DNA of 64,000 bases, from the NCBI GenBank assembly GCA_020002185.1, contig CM034544.1, forward strand, positions 33,177,066 to 33,241,065, written 5' to 3'. The notes under the pieces were generated by a model. The model did not search any database. It saw nothing but the letters and a program-made list of their open reading frames with translations, and had not been told where the DNA came from. Numbering within the stretch: the first letter of the stretch is position 1; each line of letters begins with the position of its first letter. Source of the stretch: Paraescarpia echinospica (taxonomy: Eukaryota > Annelida > Polychaeta > Sabellida > Siboglinidae). The translations under genes and the position numbers were made by a program. Positions 12,094 through 24,600 of the stretch are shown piece by piece.

Positions 12094-12186
12094 ATTTTAT
12101 GGATGGCAATCTTGTTAAATCTTGTTAAAGATCAAGCAACACCTGTACGTATATATAAGATCCTGTCCAATCAGGAACATACCTTA

Positions 12187-13180
12187 AAGAGGACATCATG
12201 AGAAAAAGGAGAACACATCGACGCGGTTCTCCTGGATTTCAGGTAACCCATTTGACAAGGTGTCCTACAAGTTGCTCGCTATCAAGCTGAAACGCTGCGG
12301 TGTCAGAGAAAGCCTCCTTCCGTGGACCTAGAGCATCATCGCCGGTAGAAGTCAGCAAGTACTGGTAGAAGGTCATTCGTCTGCGCCATCCCCTGTCGTC
12401 TCAGGTGTCCCACAAGGAAGTATGCTAGGACCCCTCATCTTCCTTCACTACATCAACGACATGCCACAGAAGGTTGTCTCCATCTGCCGTCTCTCCGCAG
12501 ACGACAGCCTCCTGTATAGAAAAACCAAGAACAAAGACGAAATCCAGATCCTGCCGGATTACCTAGACAAACCGAAAGAGTGGGGGCAGGACTGGAATAT
12601 GACATTCAGCTCAAGCAAGTGTGAGGTCATTGGAATCACACAAAAGCCAAATCCAATTGCCCTTACCTATGCCATCTACGTAGCAATCTTACCTAGTTAA
12701 AGAACGAAAAGTTCCTTGGAGTCACAATACTTGAAACCTGACCCGGCTACCTATGTCAAAGTCAGCACACAGAAGGCAAACAACAGCCTTGCCTTCCGAC
12801 GGAGGAACCTCCGTGGCTGTCCATCAAAGATGCGTGGTCCCCCCCCCCTCCCCACACCAGAACCAAACACCCAGCGACTGGAACCTATCAAACGACGGGC
12901 TGCAAGATTCGAGCCTGGCCACCAGTATTCCCATTGAAATGAGCCACAACCTTGGCTGGAAATCCTTACAGCACAGAAGGACCTCCAAGATAACCACGAT
13001 GTACTGTGTGCCACAGCGCCTTCTAGACAACATCAGCCACGTGTCTTTATCCATTTACACTGGGAATTATACACTACAATCTGCGCTGTTGCATCCTCTA
13101 CTGCAGGACTGTCGGACTGAGTGCATATCCCCAATCATAGACACCGTCAATGAAAGGTTGGCCGCTCTGGACGTTTAGGC
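12187..13180 (+). mobile_element. Second degenerate LINE fragment (different family), 3' half
   Basis: Pieces in several frames match a non-LTR RT: VSGVPQGSMLGPLIFLHYIN across a frame change near 12415, SADDSLLYR (for FADDTVLYR), WGQDWNMTFSSSKCEVIGI, and LGWKSLQHRRTSKITTMY with CRTECI near the C-terminus. The style is the other common invertebrate LINE type ('RRtk..l..mYki..g.v'), not the CR1 copy upstream. It begins about 50 bp after that copy ends, so two 5'-truncated elements lie in tandem in the same orientation. Confidence 0.75.
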
Positions 13181-13364
13181 AAATCGCACTTTTATCTCGT
13201 TCACTTTTAGTCAGCACTACAGTCTGGCACTTGTTTTATTCAGAACTTAACATGGTTATATTTGTTTTAACCTGCTCCACATCTGTTTTGTTTATAATCA
13301 CCAACTTCATTCACATTGTATATGACGACAACAGTGCGACAATGCTGCAGACTGTTAGTTAGTT

Positions 13365-13478
13365 AGTTACGTAGGAAGGCAGGTAGATATAGATATTCAA
13401 GCATCGAAGTGCATGAGTAATTTTTTATGTATTATTACAACAGCACGTATGGTAAAACTTGCTTTGTACCTAAATAGA
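13365..13478 (+). repeat. Dispersed repeat, copy 1 (second at 33608-33725)
   Basis: The shared segment runs from 'gtagttacg(t/c)aggaaggca' through 'gatattcaagcatcgaagtg' to 'acttgct'. Both copies keep order and orientation at about 85% similarity by eye. It could be the 3' end of the LINE family at 12187-13180. Confidence 0.7.
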
Positions 13479-13485
13479 AGAAGAG

Positions 13486-14135
13486 GAAGAAGAAGAAGAA
13501 GAACAACAACAACAACTACAACAACTACAACAACAACAACTACAACTACAACAACAACAACTACAACAACAATTGCAGCAACAACTACAATAACAACTAC
13601 AACAACATCAGCAACAACTACGCCAACAACCACAACAACAATTACAACAACAACAACTACAACAACAATTGCAACAACAACTACAACAACAACAATAAAA
13701 ACTACAACAACATCAGCAACAACTACAATTACGCCAACAACGACAACAACAATTACAACATCAACAATTACAACAACAACTACAACAACTACAACAACAA
13801 CAACTACAACAATAATTGCAGCAACAACTACAACAACTACTACAACTACAATAAAAACTACAACAACATCAGCAACAACTACAACTACGCCAACAACTAC
13901 AACAACAATTACAACAACAACTACTACAACTACAACTACAATTACAACTACAATAACTACAACTAGAACAACAACTACAACTATAATTACAACTATTATA
14001 ACAACAACTACTACTACAACATCAACAACAATAACAATAACAACAACAACAACAACAACATCAACTACAACAACAATAACTATTACAACAACAACAACTA
14101 CAATAATAACAACAACAACAAAAAGAACCTAACTA
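13486..14135. repeat. 650-bp (CAA/CTA)n-type trinucleotide array
   Basis: It is an impure array of ACA/ACT/CAA triplets after a short GAA run. Its triplet periodicity leaves a Thr-rich plus frame and a Val-rich minus frame open. It is a microsatellite, not a gene. Confidence 0.93.
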
Positions 14136-14257
14136 CATATTGTATTCAGCAAAGAATACATTGTATGAAAAGATGCTTGCTTTACGGCATGATAATCGCA
14201 GCAACGTGTTAGGTGTTTAATTGTATATTTTATAAGTAAATATGTCAGCGATTCATA

Positions 14258-14560
14258 AATTTAAATACAAACACTGCATGTAATCTTAACTGACAGACCT
14301 TAGGCCTGGCCCTCTATAACAACACAATATATTGTTATAATGATTAATATCTAAAAGAACAAACCCAGAGAAAACAGACCCTCCATGCCCCGCCCAAGGG
14401 CGGATCCAGAGGTGATAGTCCAGGGGGGCACAAAAACCTCTACTGGCGGCCGGACCAAAAGCAGAAATTTGTTGCTGCTGTGCCGCCGAAACTTCAGCGT
14501 CTCCTCTGTCTCGGCTAGACTAGTGACATCGGAAGAACTGAGGGGTGCTATTGAAACAGT
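14258..14560 (+). repeat. Dispersed repeat, copy 2 (first at 2636-2960)
   Basis: It repeats the 2636-2960 sequence, including the flank left of the GGGCGGATCCAGAGG start. The duplicated unit is therefore larger than the MITE-like element it contains. Confidence 0.75.
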
Positions 14561-14814
14561 TTCGTCGCTGCTGCGCGGCCGTATATTCAGCTCTTCTTCA
14601 GCTTCTCCGCTGGCTCGGCTGTGACGTCGGAAGACGCGGAGGGGTACTACTGAAAAATGTTTGCCGCCGCATCGGCGTATCTTCAGCCGTATTGGGGACA
14701 CATTTCAAAAGGTCTAGGGGGCACGGTCAAGTGGGCCCTTTCAAAACGGTCTGCGGGCACGCAAAATGTCGTAAGTCTAGGGAGCACGTGCCCCCAGGCC
14801 CCCAGGATCCGCCT
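14391..14814. mobile_element. Non-autonomous DNA transposon (MITE-like), about 420 bp
   Basis: The left end reads GGGCGGATCCAGAGGTGATA followed by a G-run and GCAC. The right end, read in reverse complement, is GGCGGATCCTGGGGGCCTGG followed by GGGGCACGTG. These are imperfect terminal inverted repeats of the 'GGGGCGGATCCAGGGG' kind found on many animal DNA transposons. The interior has no transposase. Confidence 0.6.
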
Positions 14815-14819
14815 ATGAA

Positions 14820-16890
14820 GCCATGCCATGCCATGCCATGCCGTAAATATACCGACACCGTCGAAATTCACATTTTGATACCATCTATTCTAATTATCGT
14901 TATATTGTTGATCGGCAGATGGCGCCACAGCGTCCCGCACATCACGTTATTTCTAACCAGCTGAGCACTCGGCATTGCATGGTGAAAATACATTTTCCAG
15001 ATAAAGCTGCATCTACACAAGTGGTTATGTACAAATATAAACTTAGTGAGCACTTCGGAAATCCTATGCCCTGGAATTTGACCATTCCTCAAATCATTTG
15101 CATTGAAATCTGACAACCATTCTTTATACAAAAGAACACTGAAAATTTACTCAACCCCAAATCTCCATTTAAATCTGACTCACCTCCAAAATGCAGTGCT
15201 TTCAAACCAGAGTCTAGTCTAGCCCCACCCATATTTAAAGAACCAACTGCATCGATTACTCGTGTATCAAATATTAAAATATCGTCGAAGCTGTTGCTGC
15301 TGTTGACGATTTTTTCGCGAAGACGTTCAACATTTTGGCACGGAAACAGATGGGTAGATGGGTGTTGTTGAACATTTTTGCGGAACAATTACTACATTGT
15401 ATTATGCAATTATGTAAATTAAACTCGGAAGTTGTAACTCGAAAAGCAAAACAAAATTGTTTAAAACCCAAACAATATTGTGGGTGGTTTGAACCTGCCA
15501 CTCTCGATATCACAACCCCCGGTTAAGACGTCTATGTATTTAAAAGTCTATCTGATTATCCCACCGAAACTAAGCACACACACACACACTCACACGCACA
15601 CACACACGCACGCACACATACACAAACACACACACACACACTCACACTCACACACATTTTTTAAGGTTTCTTGTTTTGTGCTATGCAATTTATGGGGCGT
15701 GCATCTCCAAGTCTCTATAGAGCCACCCTCGGTCCTTCCATCGCAGACACATGCGCATATAGGCTACCCATAAAGCATTGGAGTTTGGGCCAAAGTGAAC
15801 CAGTGGATCAAAGTGAAACATTCTGTGTTTATATTAGAAAGTGGAAACACTTTTCCGTGCAGCGGTATACCAGTAGTCCGCTGATAAAACTGATGACTGT
15901 GCGGATATGTCTCTTTCCACCAGATGTCTCCACTTCCTTGTCTAAATAAAACATGTTCCACTTTGCCCCGATGGTTCATTTTGTCCCCATCTCCCCCAAT
16001 GTCACGTTGTTACGGAACGTTTTTGATATGTCCCATCCATAGTAACTCTTCGTACCGCTAGCCTCTTCCCCGTAAAACTACGTTCGTTTTGAGAACGCCC
16101 CCATGTGTTATATTTATGTTTGTATTAATTGCATGTTTGCATTAATGAGTAGTGGACAGGTAGAACATGAGGATGCTTACAACGTATTGAAGAGTATCAG
16201 CACCTGCACATGTTTTTACCCCTGTGTAACTCTTTATAACCCTTAGTAGACTCCCCTGCCCACCTGAGCGTGACGTACTTTATGGATGGCCCCATATTGC
16301 CTGGCAGCTACTAGTAAGTTAAGCCCTTAATAGCATACGTGGCATAGTTCACAAATAGGCTGTTTCAGCAGTATTCGTGACGCCGCACCGAGCGGGGGAC
16401 CGTCTCAAAACCACGGACACTTCATTCTGTTGTCAGTCCGGAAGCAGCGACGAAATAGTGATATGTCCCGATAAGTCACGAGCACTACACAAGTGAACCG
16501 AGAGTGGGTGATGTCACAGAAAATACACTTTAGGGGAATTTTGTGATGGCAACAATCGGCGTGTGTTGACATCTTGGGGAAATACCCAGCTGTCATCTTA
16601 TTCTCAAGTCAATGTCACGAAGAAAGACTTCACAAGCCACGCCCGCTGACCTCTCGCTGGGTCGGTTGAAGTGTTGGCTGTCATTGCTCTGATCTCCGAG
16701 ATATGTCGCTAGACGCTACAGACATTGTATCTTGAACTGAAACATCATTTCTGGAAATGATTTTTAGAAGCGTTATATTTTTTCTTTGACGAAAATGATG
16801 AATGAATGGAATGATTATGTTTTTGAAATTACATTTCTTAAAGTTGCTATAAACTCTAAATATACGCTTAGATGTAATTTTGGCGTCGAG
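14820..16890. other. Non-coding stretch with a (CA)n microsatellite
   Basis: No exon or transposon was recognised. A (CA)n/(CACG)n microsatellite lies at 15575-15655, and ATGCC is repeated four times near 14822. Confidence 0.4.
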
Positions 16891-16896
16891 TACAGA

Positions 16897-17005
16897 CACT
16901 TACGCGCACATACACACACACACACGCACGCACATACGCACGCACGCGCACACACACTTGCACGCACACACGCACGCGCGCGCGCGCGCACACACACACA
17001 CACAT
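16897..17005. repeat. (CA)n/(CACG)n microsatellite
   Basis: An alternating purine-pyrimidine tract of CA and CGCA steps, including a pure (CG)n core near 16975-16990. Confidence 0.95.
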
Positions 17006-17009
17006 GGAT

Positions 17010-18200
17010 ATTATGTCGTGCAATTCATTCCAAATTTGTCTGTTGTTAACATATTTATAGGGCATAATGTTTTTTTACATGTTTTTGTATGATTTAAACA
17101 TGGCAACTTAGACGTACCACACCTACTGGCACAACAATGACACAAAATACAATAAAGGGAATTTACAGCCAGTCTGTGATTTTTTTTCAATTTTGGTCTG
17201 CATCTAACTTAACAATATCATACTTCATGGGCAGCAAGAATATTATACTTCATGTTTGAATCTTACGAACAAAATCATCTTAAGAAAAAAAATATACCAT
17301 GTTAACAATCTAAGTAGATATTTAACAAATCCAGGTGTTTTTAATGTCACTAGGCAGACATTAATAATAAATTAAACAGTGCCTCACAGTTCCATAAGCA
17401 TTCGTTAAGTTAACCACTGAAAACTAGTCCGTAGTTAGAAAACATATCAGTTTGTCTGGCCTGGAGCAAGGCAGGGGGCATAAGTATTAGCAGGATCTTC
17501 GCTGTAGTAATTGTGTTTCGTCCCACTTGTTGTCTTGCTCGGTAGTTATTGTGGAAACCGTCCAACATCAAAGATCAATTCCATGAACTTGCTGCTAGCG
17601 CCGCCTGCCTTCAGTAGAGCCGGCGTTCACTTTTTAATTGTTTCGCATATAGTTTGAACGTTCCGTTTGTGACACATTCAAACTGCGAGTACTGTATTGG
17701 TTTTATTAAACGCAGCTGTGCAGATGGTCTACCGTAAGAGTATCTATGCTAGTGTTCGAACATGATTTCAATGAATGAGGGCCGGACATCCTCGGTTGTG
17801 AAAGGGAATGCACGGCGACTGTCATTGGCTAACTCTTGGGAAGCCTTAGTGATGTTTCGTATTGTTACCATACATACATGCTCTTAATTTATTATCTCAA
17901 ATGAAATATAAACTAACAATATTGTACTCCATGTTTTAACCGTTATGGCTGTATTGAATATATACCGTTATAAATTTATAATCAAGAATCAGAAATTACG
18001 GGAAGAAAATTGAAGTCCCACACGCATCCTTTTCAGTTTGAGAGGGGCTGATTTAATGGTCAAACATTGCGAAACTGATATTTATTAATATTGTACACTG
18101 TACATTTTGGCAGGCCAATAAAGCAGTAAATGAAACTCGCTTGATTTAGACCATCGCGTATAAAGTTATTTGATGTTCAAATAGACGTAGTATGTTACTA
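17010..18200. other. Non-coding sequence, nothing recognised
   Basis: AT-rich; no open frames with coding features, no repeat structure. Confidence 0.4.
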
Positions 18201-18205
18201 AAGGT

Positions 18206-18527
18206 AAGTTCTTATATAGCGCAGTATCCAGTCCTCAGGACTGCTCAAAGCGCTTAACACTTTAATCCCTGGCAGACCTGTTCAATCAAACACCATCCTC
18301 GACTTCTCTGGGAAGCATCCAGCCACGCTGCAATTAATGCGCGAAGATTATTTGTACACAAATATCTACCACTGTCCATAGCCAGGTACTCATTCATACA
18401 GCTGAGTGAACTGAAGCAATGTAGAGTAAACAAACTTGTCCAAGGTTCGACATCGCCGCACAGGATTCAAACCCGTGTTCTCTCAGTCGAGATTCCAGAG
18501 CTCTTACCGCTACGCTACTGCGCTCCA
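18206..18527 (-). mobile_element. tRNA-derived SINE, full-length copy, minus strand
   Basis: It is the reverse complement of the SINE at 790-1132: it starts on plus with TTCTTATATAGCGCAGTATC (tail) and ends with a decayed tRNA-like head (B-box complement GGATTCAAACC near 18463). It is full length with scattered substitutions. Confidence 0.8.
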
Positions 18528-18740
18528 CACCAAGCGCAGTTTTTAGTTAAACAATCGAAAGAATTGAAGTTAATCTTTTATATTGAATAGAATGTGAATA
18601 TCACCTTAAATGACTTGGTATAGAGCTTTGCTATTGCCAAATATTGTATCTTCCAAAGTGGCCGCTATAAGCAATTTACACTCCGGTAATATTTACAGAT
18701 TTATTGAATTTTATTTGATCATCCTCGCGAGCCAGGGTTG

Positions 18741-19935
18741 GTAGTTGACTACACTGCCACTGTCACGTGTCACTAATGTATGGGAGTTAGCTGAATAAGT
18801 TGTACTTTGACCTAGTAGTTGACTACACTGTCACTGACACGTGTCACTAATGTATGGGAGTTAGCTGAATCAGTTGTACTTTGTCCTAGTAGTTGACTAC
18901 ACTGTCACTGACACGTGTCACTAATGTATGGGAGTTAGCTGAATAAGTTGTACTTTGACCTAGTAGTTGACTACACTGTCACTGACACGTGTCACTAATG
19001 TATGGGAGTTAGCTGAATAAGTTGTACTTTGACCTAGTAGTTGACTACACTGTCACTGACACGTGTCATTAATGTATGGGAGTTAGCTGAATCAGTTGTA
19101 CTTTGTCCTAGTAGTTGACTACACTATCACTAACACGTGTCACTAATGTATGGGAGTTAGCTGAATCAGTTGGACTTTGTCCTAGTAGTTGACTACACTG
19201 CCACTGACACGTGTCACTAATGTAAGGGGGTTAGCTGAATCAGTTGTACTTTGTCCTAGTAGTTGACTACACTACCACTGACACATGTCACTAATGTAAG
19301 GGAGTTAGCTCAATCGGTTGTACTTTGTCCTAGTTGTTGACTACACTACCACTGACACATGTCACAAATGTAAGGGAGTTAGCTGAATCGGTTGTACTTT
19401 GTCCTAGTAGTTGACTACACTACTATTGACATATGTCACTAATGAAAGGGGGTTACCTAAATCAGTTGGACTTTGCCCTAGTAGTTGACTACATTACCAC
19501 TGACACATGTCACTAATGTATGGGAGTTAGCTGAATCAGTTGTACTTTGTCCTAGTAGTTGACTACACTACTACCGACATGTCACTAATGAAAGGGGGTT
19601 AGCTGAATCAATTGGACTTTGCCCTAGTAGTTGACTACATTACCACTGACACATGTCACTAATGTATGGGAGTTAGCTGAATCAGTTGTACTTTGTCCTA
19701 GTAGTTGGCTACACTACTACCGACACATGTCACTAGTGTATGGGAGTTAGCTGATTCAGTTGTATTTTGCCCTAGTAGTTGACTACACCACTACAGACAT
19801 ATGTCACTAATGTATGGGGGTTAGCTGAATCAGGTGTACTTTGCCCTAGTAGTTGACTACACTACCCCTGACATATATCGCTAATGTATGGGAGTTAGCT
19901 GAATCGGTTGTACTTTGCCCTAGTAGTTGATTCAG
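18741..19935. repeat. 74-bp minisatellite, about 16 copies, with E-box palindrome
   Basis: Each unit starts GTAGTTGACTACACTG and contains TGACACGTGTCA, a perfect 12-bp palindrome with the E-box core CACGTG, then CTAATGTATGGGAGTTAGCT. The first seven or so copies keep CACGTG; later copies drift to CATGT or CATAT. 'GTAGTTGACTAC' is also a near-palindrome within each unit. Confidence 0.95.
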
Positions 19936-19939
19936 TCGG

Positions 19940-20735
19940 TTGATACTGTAGCCATGACAGCTCGCGCCCCTTAACAAAGGGCACCTCCAGCAAATCCCAA
20001 TATAATTACAGCAATGTTGTGTTTTAAAGGGATGTTTTATCGTTAAATCATGTTATACTATAATATTATTAATAGTATTTACATTACAAATTATACATTA
20101 TAACACACCAGTGACTCATAGGGGTCGGAACGTGGTGAATATGAAGGATTAAAGCGCACCTAAACCCTTCAACTGCACCCCATTTACATAAATATTGGCG
20201 TGCTAAACATATATTCAGCCCTCGCTCAAAACATTGGGGGTTCATTTCCCCAAGCCCCTCGCTTCCGACGCATCACGTAAACTCCCAAAAATATTTTAGT
20301 GAATAAGTTGTTGTTGTTGTTGTTCAAAAGTTGTTACTCTCTAACATATTTGGCCGGTGAAAATGTTAGAATACGTTGTAGGTAGTTTAAACTGTATAAT
20401 GTGGAAAACCTCCCAATCAATAGACGGCAATGCAGTGTTGCAAATACCAATATTCAACTAATTCCAAACTTAATATAATGCATAGTTTTCAAAATAAATA
20501 TTCGTCAACGCCGTGGTTTGAATAACTGAACATCCGCTAATGTCGTGTTTTCAATATCAGTAGTCGTCAGTATTGTATCTTAATTAGTCTAACTGGTTGA
20601 CGCCAATGGCTTGTTTGGAATACCAATATTAGCCAATGTCGTGGTTTGAATAATTATCCACTAGTGTTGTGTTTTGAATATATGTAATCTCCAATGTCAC
20701 GTTTTCTATATCCGCAATCTGCAATTTAAATATAA
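19940..20735. other. Non-coding sequence, nothing recognised
   Basis: No coding exon or known element is seen. A short (TTG)n tract lies near 20310. Confidence 0.35.
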
Positions 20736-20737
20736 GT

Positions 20738-20815
20738 ATCAGGGCAACGGTTCTTTATCCCTGGATCGCGACCCAAAATTGGGTCGCCAAGCCATTTCGC
20801 GTGGGTCGCCAAGAG
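20738..20815 (+). repeat. Possible hAT-type transposon terminal fragment
   Basis: GGTTCTTTATCCCTGGATCG, then GACCC, and GGGTCGCC repeated, resembles the widespread animal hAT terminus of the form 'cagNGGTTCTCAACCtgtggGTCGCGACCC'. No matching opposite end was found. Confidence 0.35.
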
Positions 20816-21139
20816 TTTCCAGTAACTCCGAACTTCCTTTTATTATCCTGCTTTCCCGTACCAGATGTATGCGAGACGAATTATTTATTTCAGATGTTGT
20901 ATGGATTTGAAACGACATATGAAGTAATATTATACGGCATTTTAAATTCACGCCACATCTGAAGTAATGTGTTTGTCAAGGATGCATCTAATATCCTCCA
21001 ACTTTTGTAGAAATCGTATACTCCGTCCGCTATATTTTTCTATTTGCTTTTCTTCCGTGTTTAGCTAGCATTAATAAATGTTCTCATTTCTCATTTATTC
21101 AGTGTGCATGCTTGCTGAACAAGGAAGTAGTATGTTAGA

Positions 21140-21460
21140 CCTACTACTGACGGGAGACACCACCATGTGAATGCCACTGGCGGGAGACACCACCATGTGA
21201 ATGCCACTGACGGAGACATCACCATGTGAATGCCACTGACGGGAGACACTGACGGGAGACACCACCATGTGAATGCCACTGACGGAGACATCACCATGTG
21301 AATGCCACTGACGGAGACATCACCATGTGAATGCCACTGACGGAGACATCACCATGTGAATGCCACTGACGGAGACATCACCATGTGAATGCCACTAACG
21401 GAGACATCACCATGTGAATGCCACTGACGGAGACATCACCATGTGAATGCCACTGACGGC
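21140..21460. repeat. 29-bp minisatellite, about 11 copies
   Basis: Units read GCCACTGACGGAGACATCAC followed by CATGTGAAT; the first few carry 'gggagacaccac' variants. It ends at 'actgacggcgtgtgg'. Confidence 0.93.
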
Positions 21461-21607
21461 GTGTGGATGTAGGAAAATGGTCTCATTTCTCTGTGGAATC
21501 CCTATTTATTTCATCACTAATTATTTATTCATTTATCCGTCAAGTTAACTTGTGATAAATGCGACCGGTTAAAATTGCTGCCCTCGAAGCCTAGTCGTCA
21601 ATACATT

Positions 21608-24600
21608 GTCTGGGGTCTTATGCATGAACCGAGACAATGAGCGTTCTTGGACTATTTACGAACGTCGGGACTTTGACGGGATAATCGCTATGCATGAACA
21701 CAGACAACTAGAAGTCTCGGACTTTCCGCTGGACGAAACGACACGATTTTTAGGCCCGCGATAACGCTGGCCTAAACGCAGTTGTCTCTGACTATTTCGT
21801 AATTAATGGCTGCCATTGGCATTGTATTTTATGTGATCGGATGAGTTGATGAGACCAATTACTGCATTCTAGCGCCACAACAGCAATAGCCAATACAAAT
21901 GTCACAATGAATCAATGAATTCTTTAATCGAACAGAATCAAACCACTTTTCAGGTAAGTCAGGACTCAGAGTAGTTATTATCGAACTTTACCGTGCATAT
22001 AGTGTCTGTAACGACTAATGCGTGTCCAATCGATAAACTTTATCAGAGATACCGGGTATCACTGGATCTTTCATTACATACGTTGTTAGTCGGATATAGT
22101 CACTGGAAGTATGATAATCCGACCAAAAGTTATTATGTTCGACGAAATATTAGGCCCTACGCAAAAAGGATTTTCGGACGACGCATTTTACTAGAACATC
22201 TATCAGAAAAGGTGGTAGGTCTACTACCGGTACCGCATCGCCGTCGAGGCAAATCGGCGATAGTGATGAAAGCAAATATTTCACCTTTTTGTCCGACTGT
22301 CTACGTAATTGTACTCGACTTTTTTGAATCTTTCAAATACGCTTATATTAGTATAGACCATTCCATAAATAATAAAGCATGTTTCCGTCGTTGAACTATC
22401 GTATGTCACAGTAAACATCTTTTCTAACAACTTGTTTGCATTTCATCGATGTAATATAACGGCTATATATAGTTATTTAGAATATTGATAATTTTTGCAA
22501 GTGTGCTTAGATTGTTTACAAAACAGCATGTCAAACCTAGCATTCGATTCGACCAGCGATACTGTAGGCTAGCCAGTGCCAGTGCAGTGTAGCGATTAAT
22601 TTTTCAAACAAGGGTCAAGGCCATTTTTAATACGAATAAATAATATTCGAATCATGATAAATTAAAATACGAATATTCAAGAGCAGGACATACTACGCAT
22701 TTTCGAGTAACCAATATTTTATTAGATATGTATGGTGAGGTAAACAATGTTTCCATAATTTATCAAACCAAGAATCCGGTAAGCCTACTTATTATGACCA
22801 GTTACTTATGTATATTCAAGGAATTTCATTATACACAACTATAATTTATAAATGTTATTGAAACAAAAACAAATGGCCGCATGTTCATAGATTTCATTGC
22901 ATATATGACATGAATAAGGAACACAAGCAATGTGTTGCTTCGTTCCATTTGATACGTAATGTATACATGTTTCATATTACTGCTACATCTGTGCTATACT
23001 TAACATTATGTATCAATAAAGATTATTATTATAAAAACAAATGGCCGCATGTTCATAGCATTAATATTGTTTGTCATAACACCTGAGCTACTGGGATATT
23101 TACTAGCTCTGATAAGACTGTCTGTAGTGTAGGCCAAGTTTCATGTCACTGTACAGTGTGCCTTTTTCATGACATCTTGTCACACTACTCGAATATCAGG
23201 AGGGAGCTTTTTAGTTTTTACAATTTAAAAATTAAGGATGCAGGATTTTGACCAGTGACAAAGGACATGTAACAATCACATGTAATTAAATGTAGACATA
23301 CAATTACAAATCATCCTTCATCACCAACGTTGAAGGTATACACTAAAAATTGTATTTTCAGCAGAATACACAAACAATTGGTGTCTAATTAATGTGTTTA
23401 AATATATTTTATTACTTGTGTTAAAAAAATCCAAATGGTAACAATAGCATAACTGATATTCAAATAGTTCATTCTGCCATACATTCTGACACTTCAGCAT
23501 TGCAGTACAATATCTTCTGTCGTACGCTGGCAGTCAAGTATATAAATGGTGCACACTAATTGTCTTATTGCCAAAACTGGGTTGACATAACTTGCTATTG
23601 AAATAAAAGGATAAGATTTTTTTTAAGAGGTAGTTACATTCTATCCATTTCGCATGCTATGTTTCATTGATGATGCATCCTGGTTGCTTTAATTGTTCTA
23701 TTTATAGGGCGAGCTATATTTTAGCTGTACCATTTCTGCGATTGCACCCTATTTCTTCATTTCACTATGCAGCCATTTTAAAATTAGAAAACGTTCTCCT
23801 TCAGAACTGGATACTCTGCATCTGCTATCAGGAGTCAGCCATTCTTTCTTCTTGTCTGCTTGATGAAGCCAATCTACTGGCGGTTGCCGATGAACCATTA
23901 GGAGGAAGGTGGATCACTGGATGTCATGGACCACAACCACTGTTTCCCACAGGGACGTCTTCAGGTACAGCATTTAACACACTATGACCAGCATCTGGAA
24001 CAATGTTGATGTAACCAAATAAAAACCGTGTGACTGGTAGATGATTAAAAACAAATGAAGACGTGTACTAGTATGCATTTAAATATAGCATATAACTGGA
24101 CTTCTATCAGATTTCTTATTAATTTATGTAAAAAGAGGTTAAATTATATTTACTTTTAAAATGATCTAGCCTCTTTATTTTCTATATGAATTTATATAAA
24201 TGTTGTAGCATGTGCTTTTTCATAGCAATAAAAGTTATTCACAATAATAAAACATGGTGTTTAGTGAAATTACAAAACAATTGACACACCCATTCCTAAT
24301 TTCCTTTAGTGACCATATGTGATGAGGCCACATACTGGTATCATTTGTCTCTCGCGATGTTTTTAACTAACACATTTATTTTATAATTGAAATTATGATG
24401 TGTACCATATTAATCACTCTTTATTCCCACAACTTTTCCTTGGGCTATGAAGTATTTTCCATTTAACTGGATTTAATGGGAATACAATATGTAGACACAT
24501 TATCACCCACATATAATTACGTCCTGTAAACCTTTGTAGATTGGCAATAAATAACGTACCGGTACATTACAATAATTGTGTTATGAACTGAAGAAGCTGA

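Larger units (their letters stand above)
9505..12135 (+). mobile_element. Degenerate CR1-type non-LTR retrotransposon (LINE)
   Basis: Most of an ORF2-type protein can be followed in order: the end of an AP endonuclease, a linker, reverse transcriptase, and the C-terminal domain. It is spread over several frames because of frameshifts and stops. Frame changes are visible near 9780, 10145, 10480 and 11300, and a nonsense codon at 11596-11598 sits within PYL-stop-YC, where the family has PxLEY. The 3' end has the short tandem motif AATCTTGTTA twice (near 12110-12130), the terminal repeat style of CR1/L2-like elements. Shorter fragments of the same family occur at 32045-32410 (+) and 57785-57870 (-). 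The copy cannot be autonomous. Confidence 0.85.

Noticed and set aside
13413..14132. 239-codon Thr-rich open frame
   Set aside because: Triplet microsatellite (CAA/CTA) with no flanking coding sequence.
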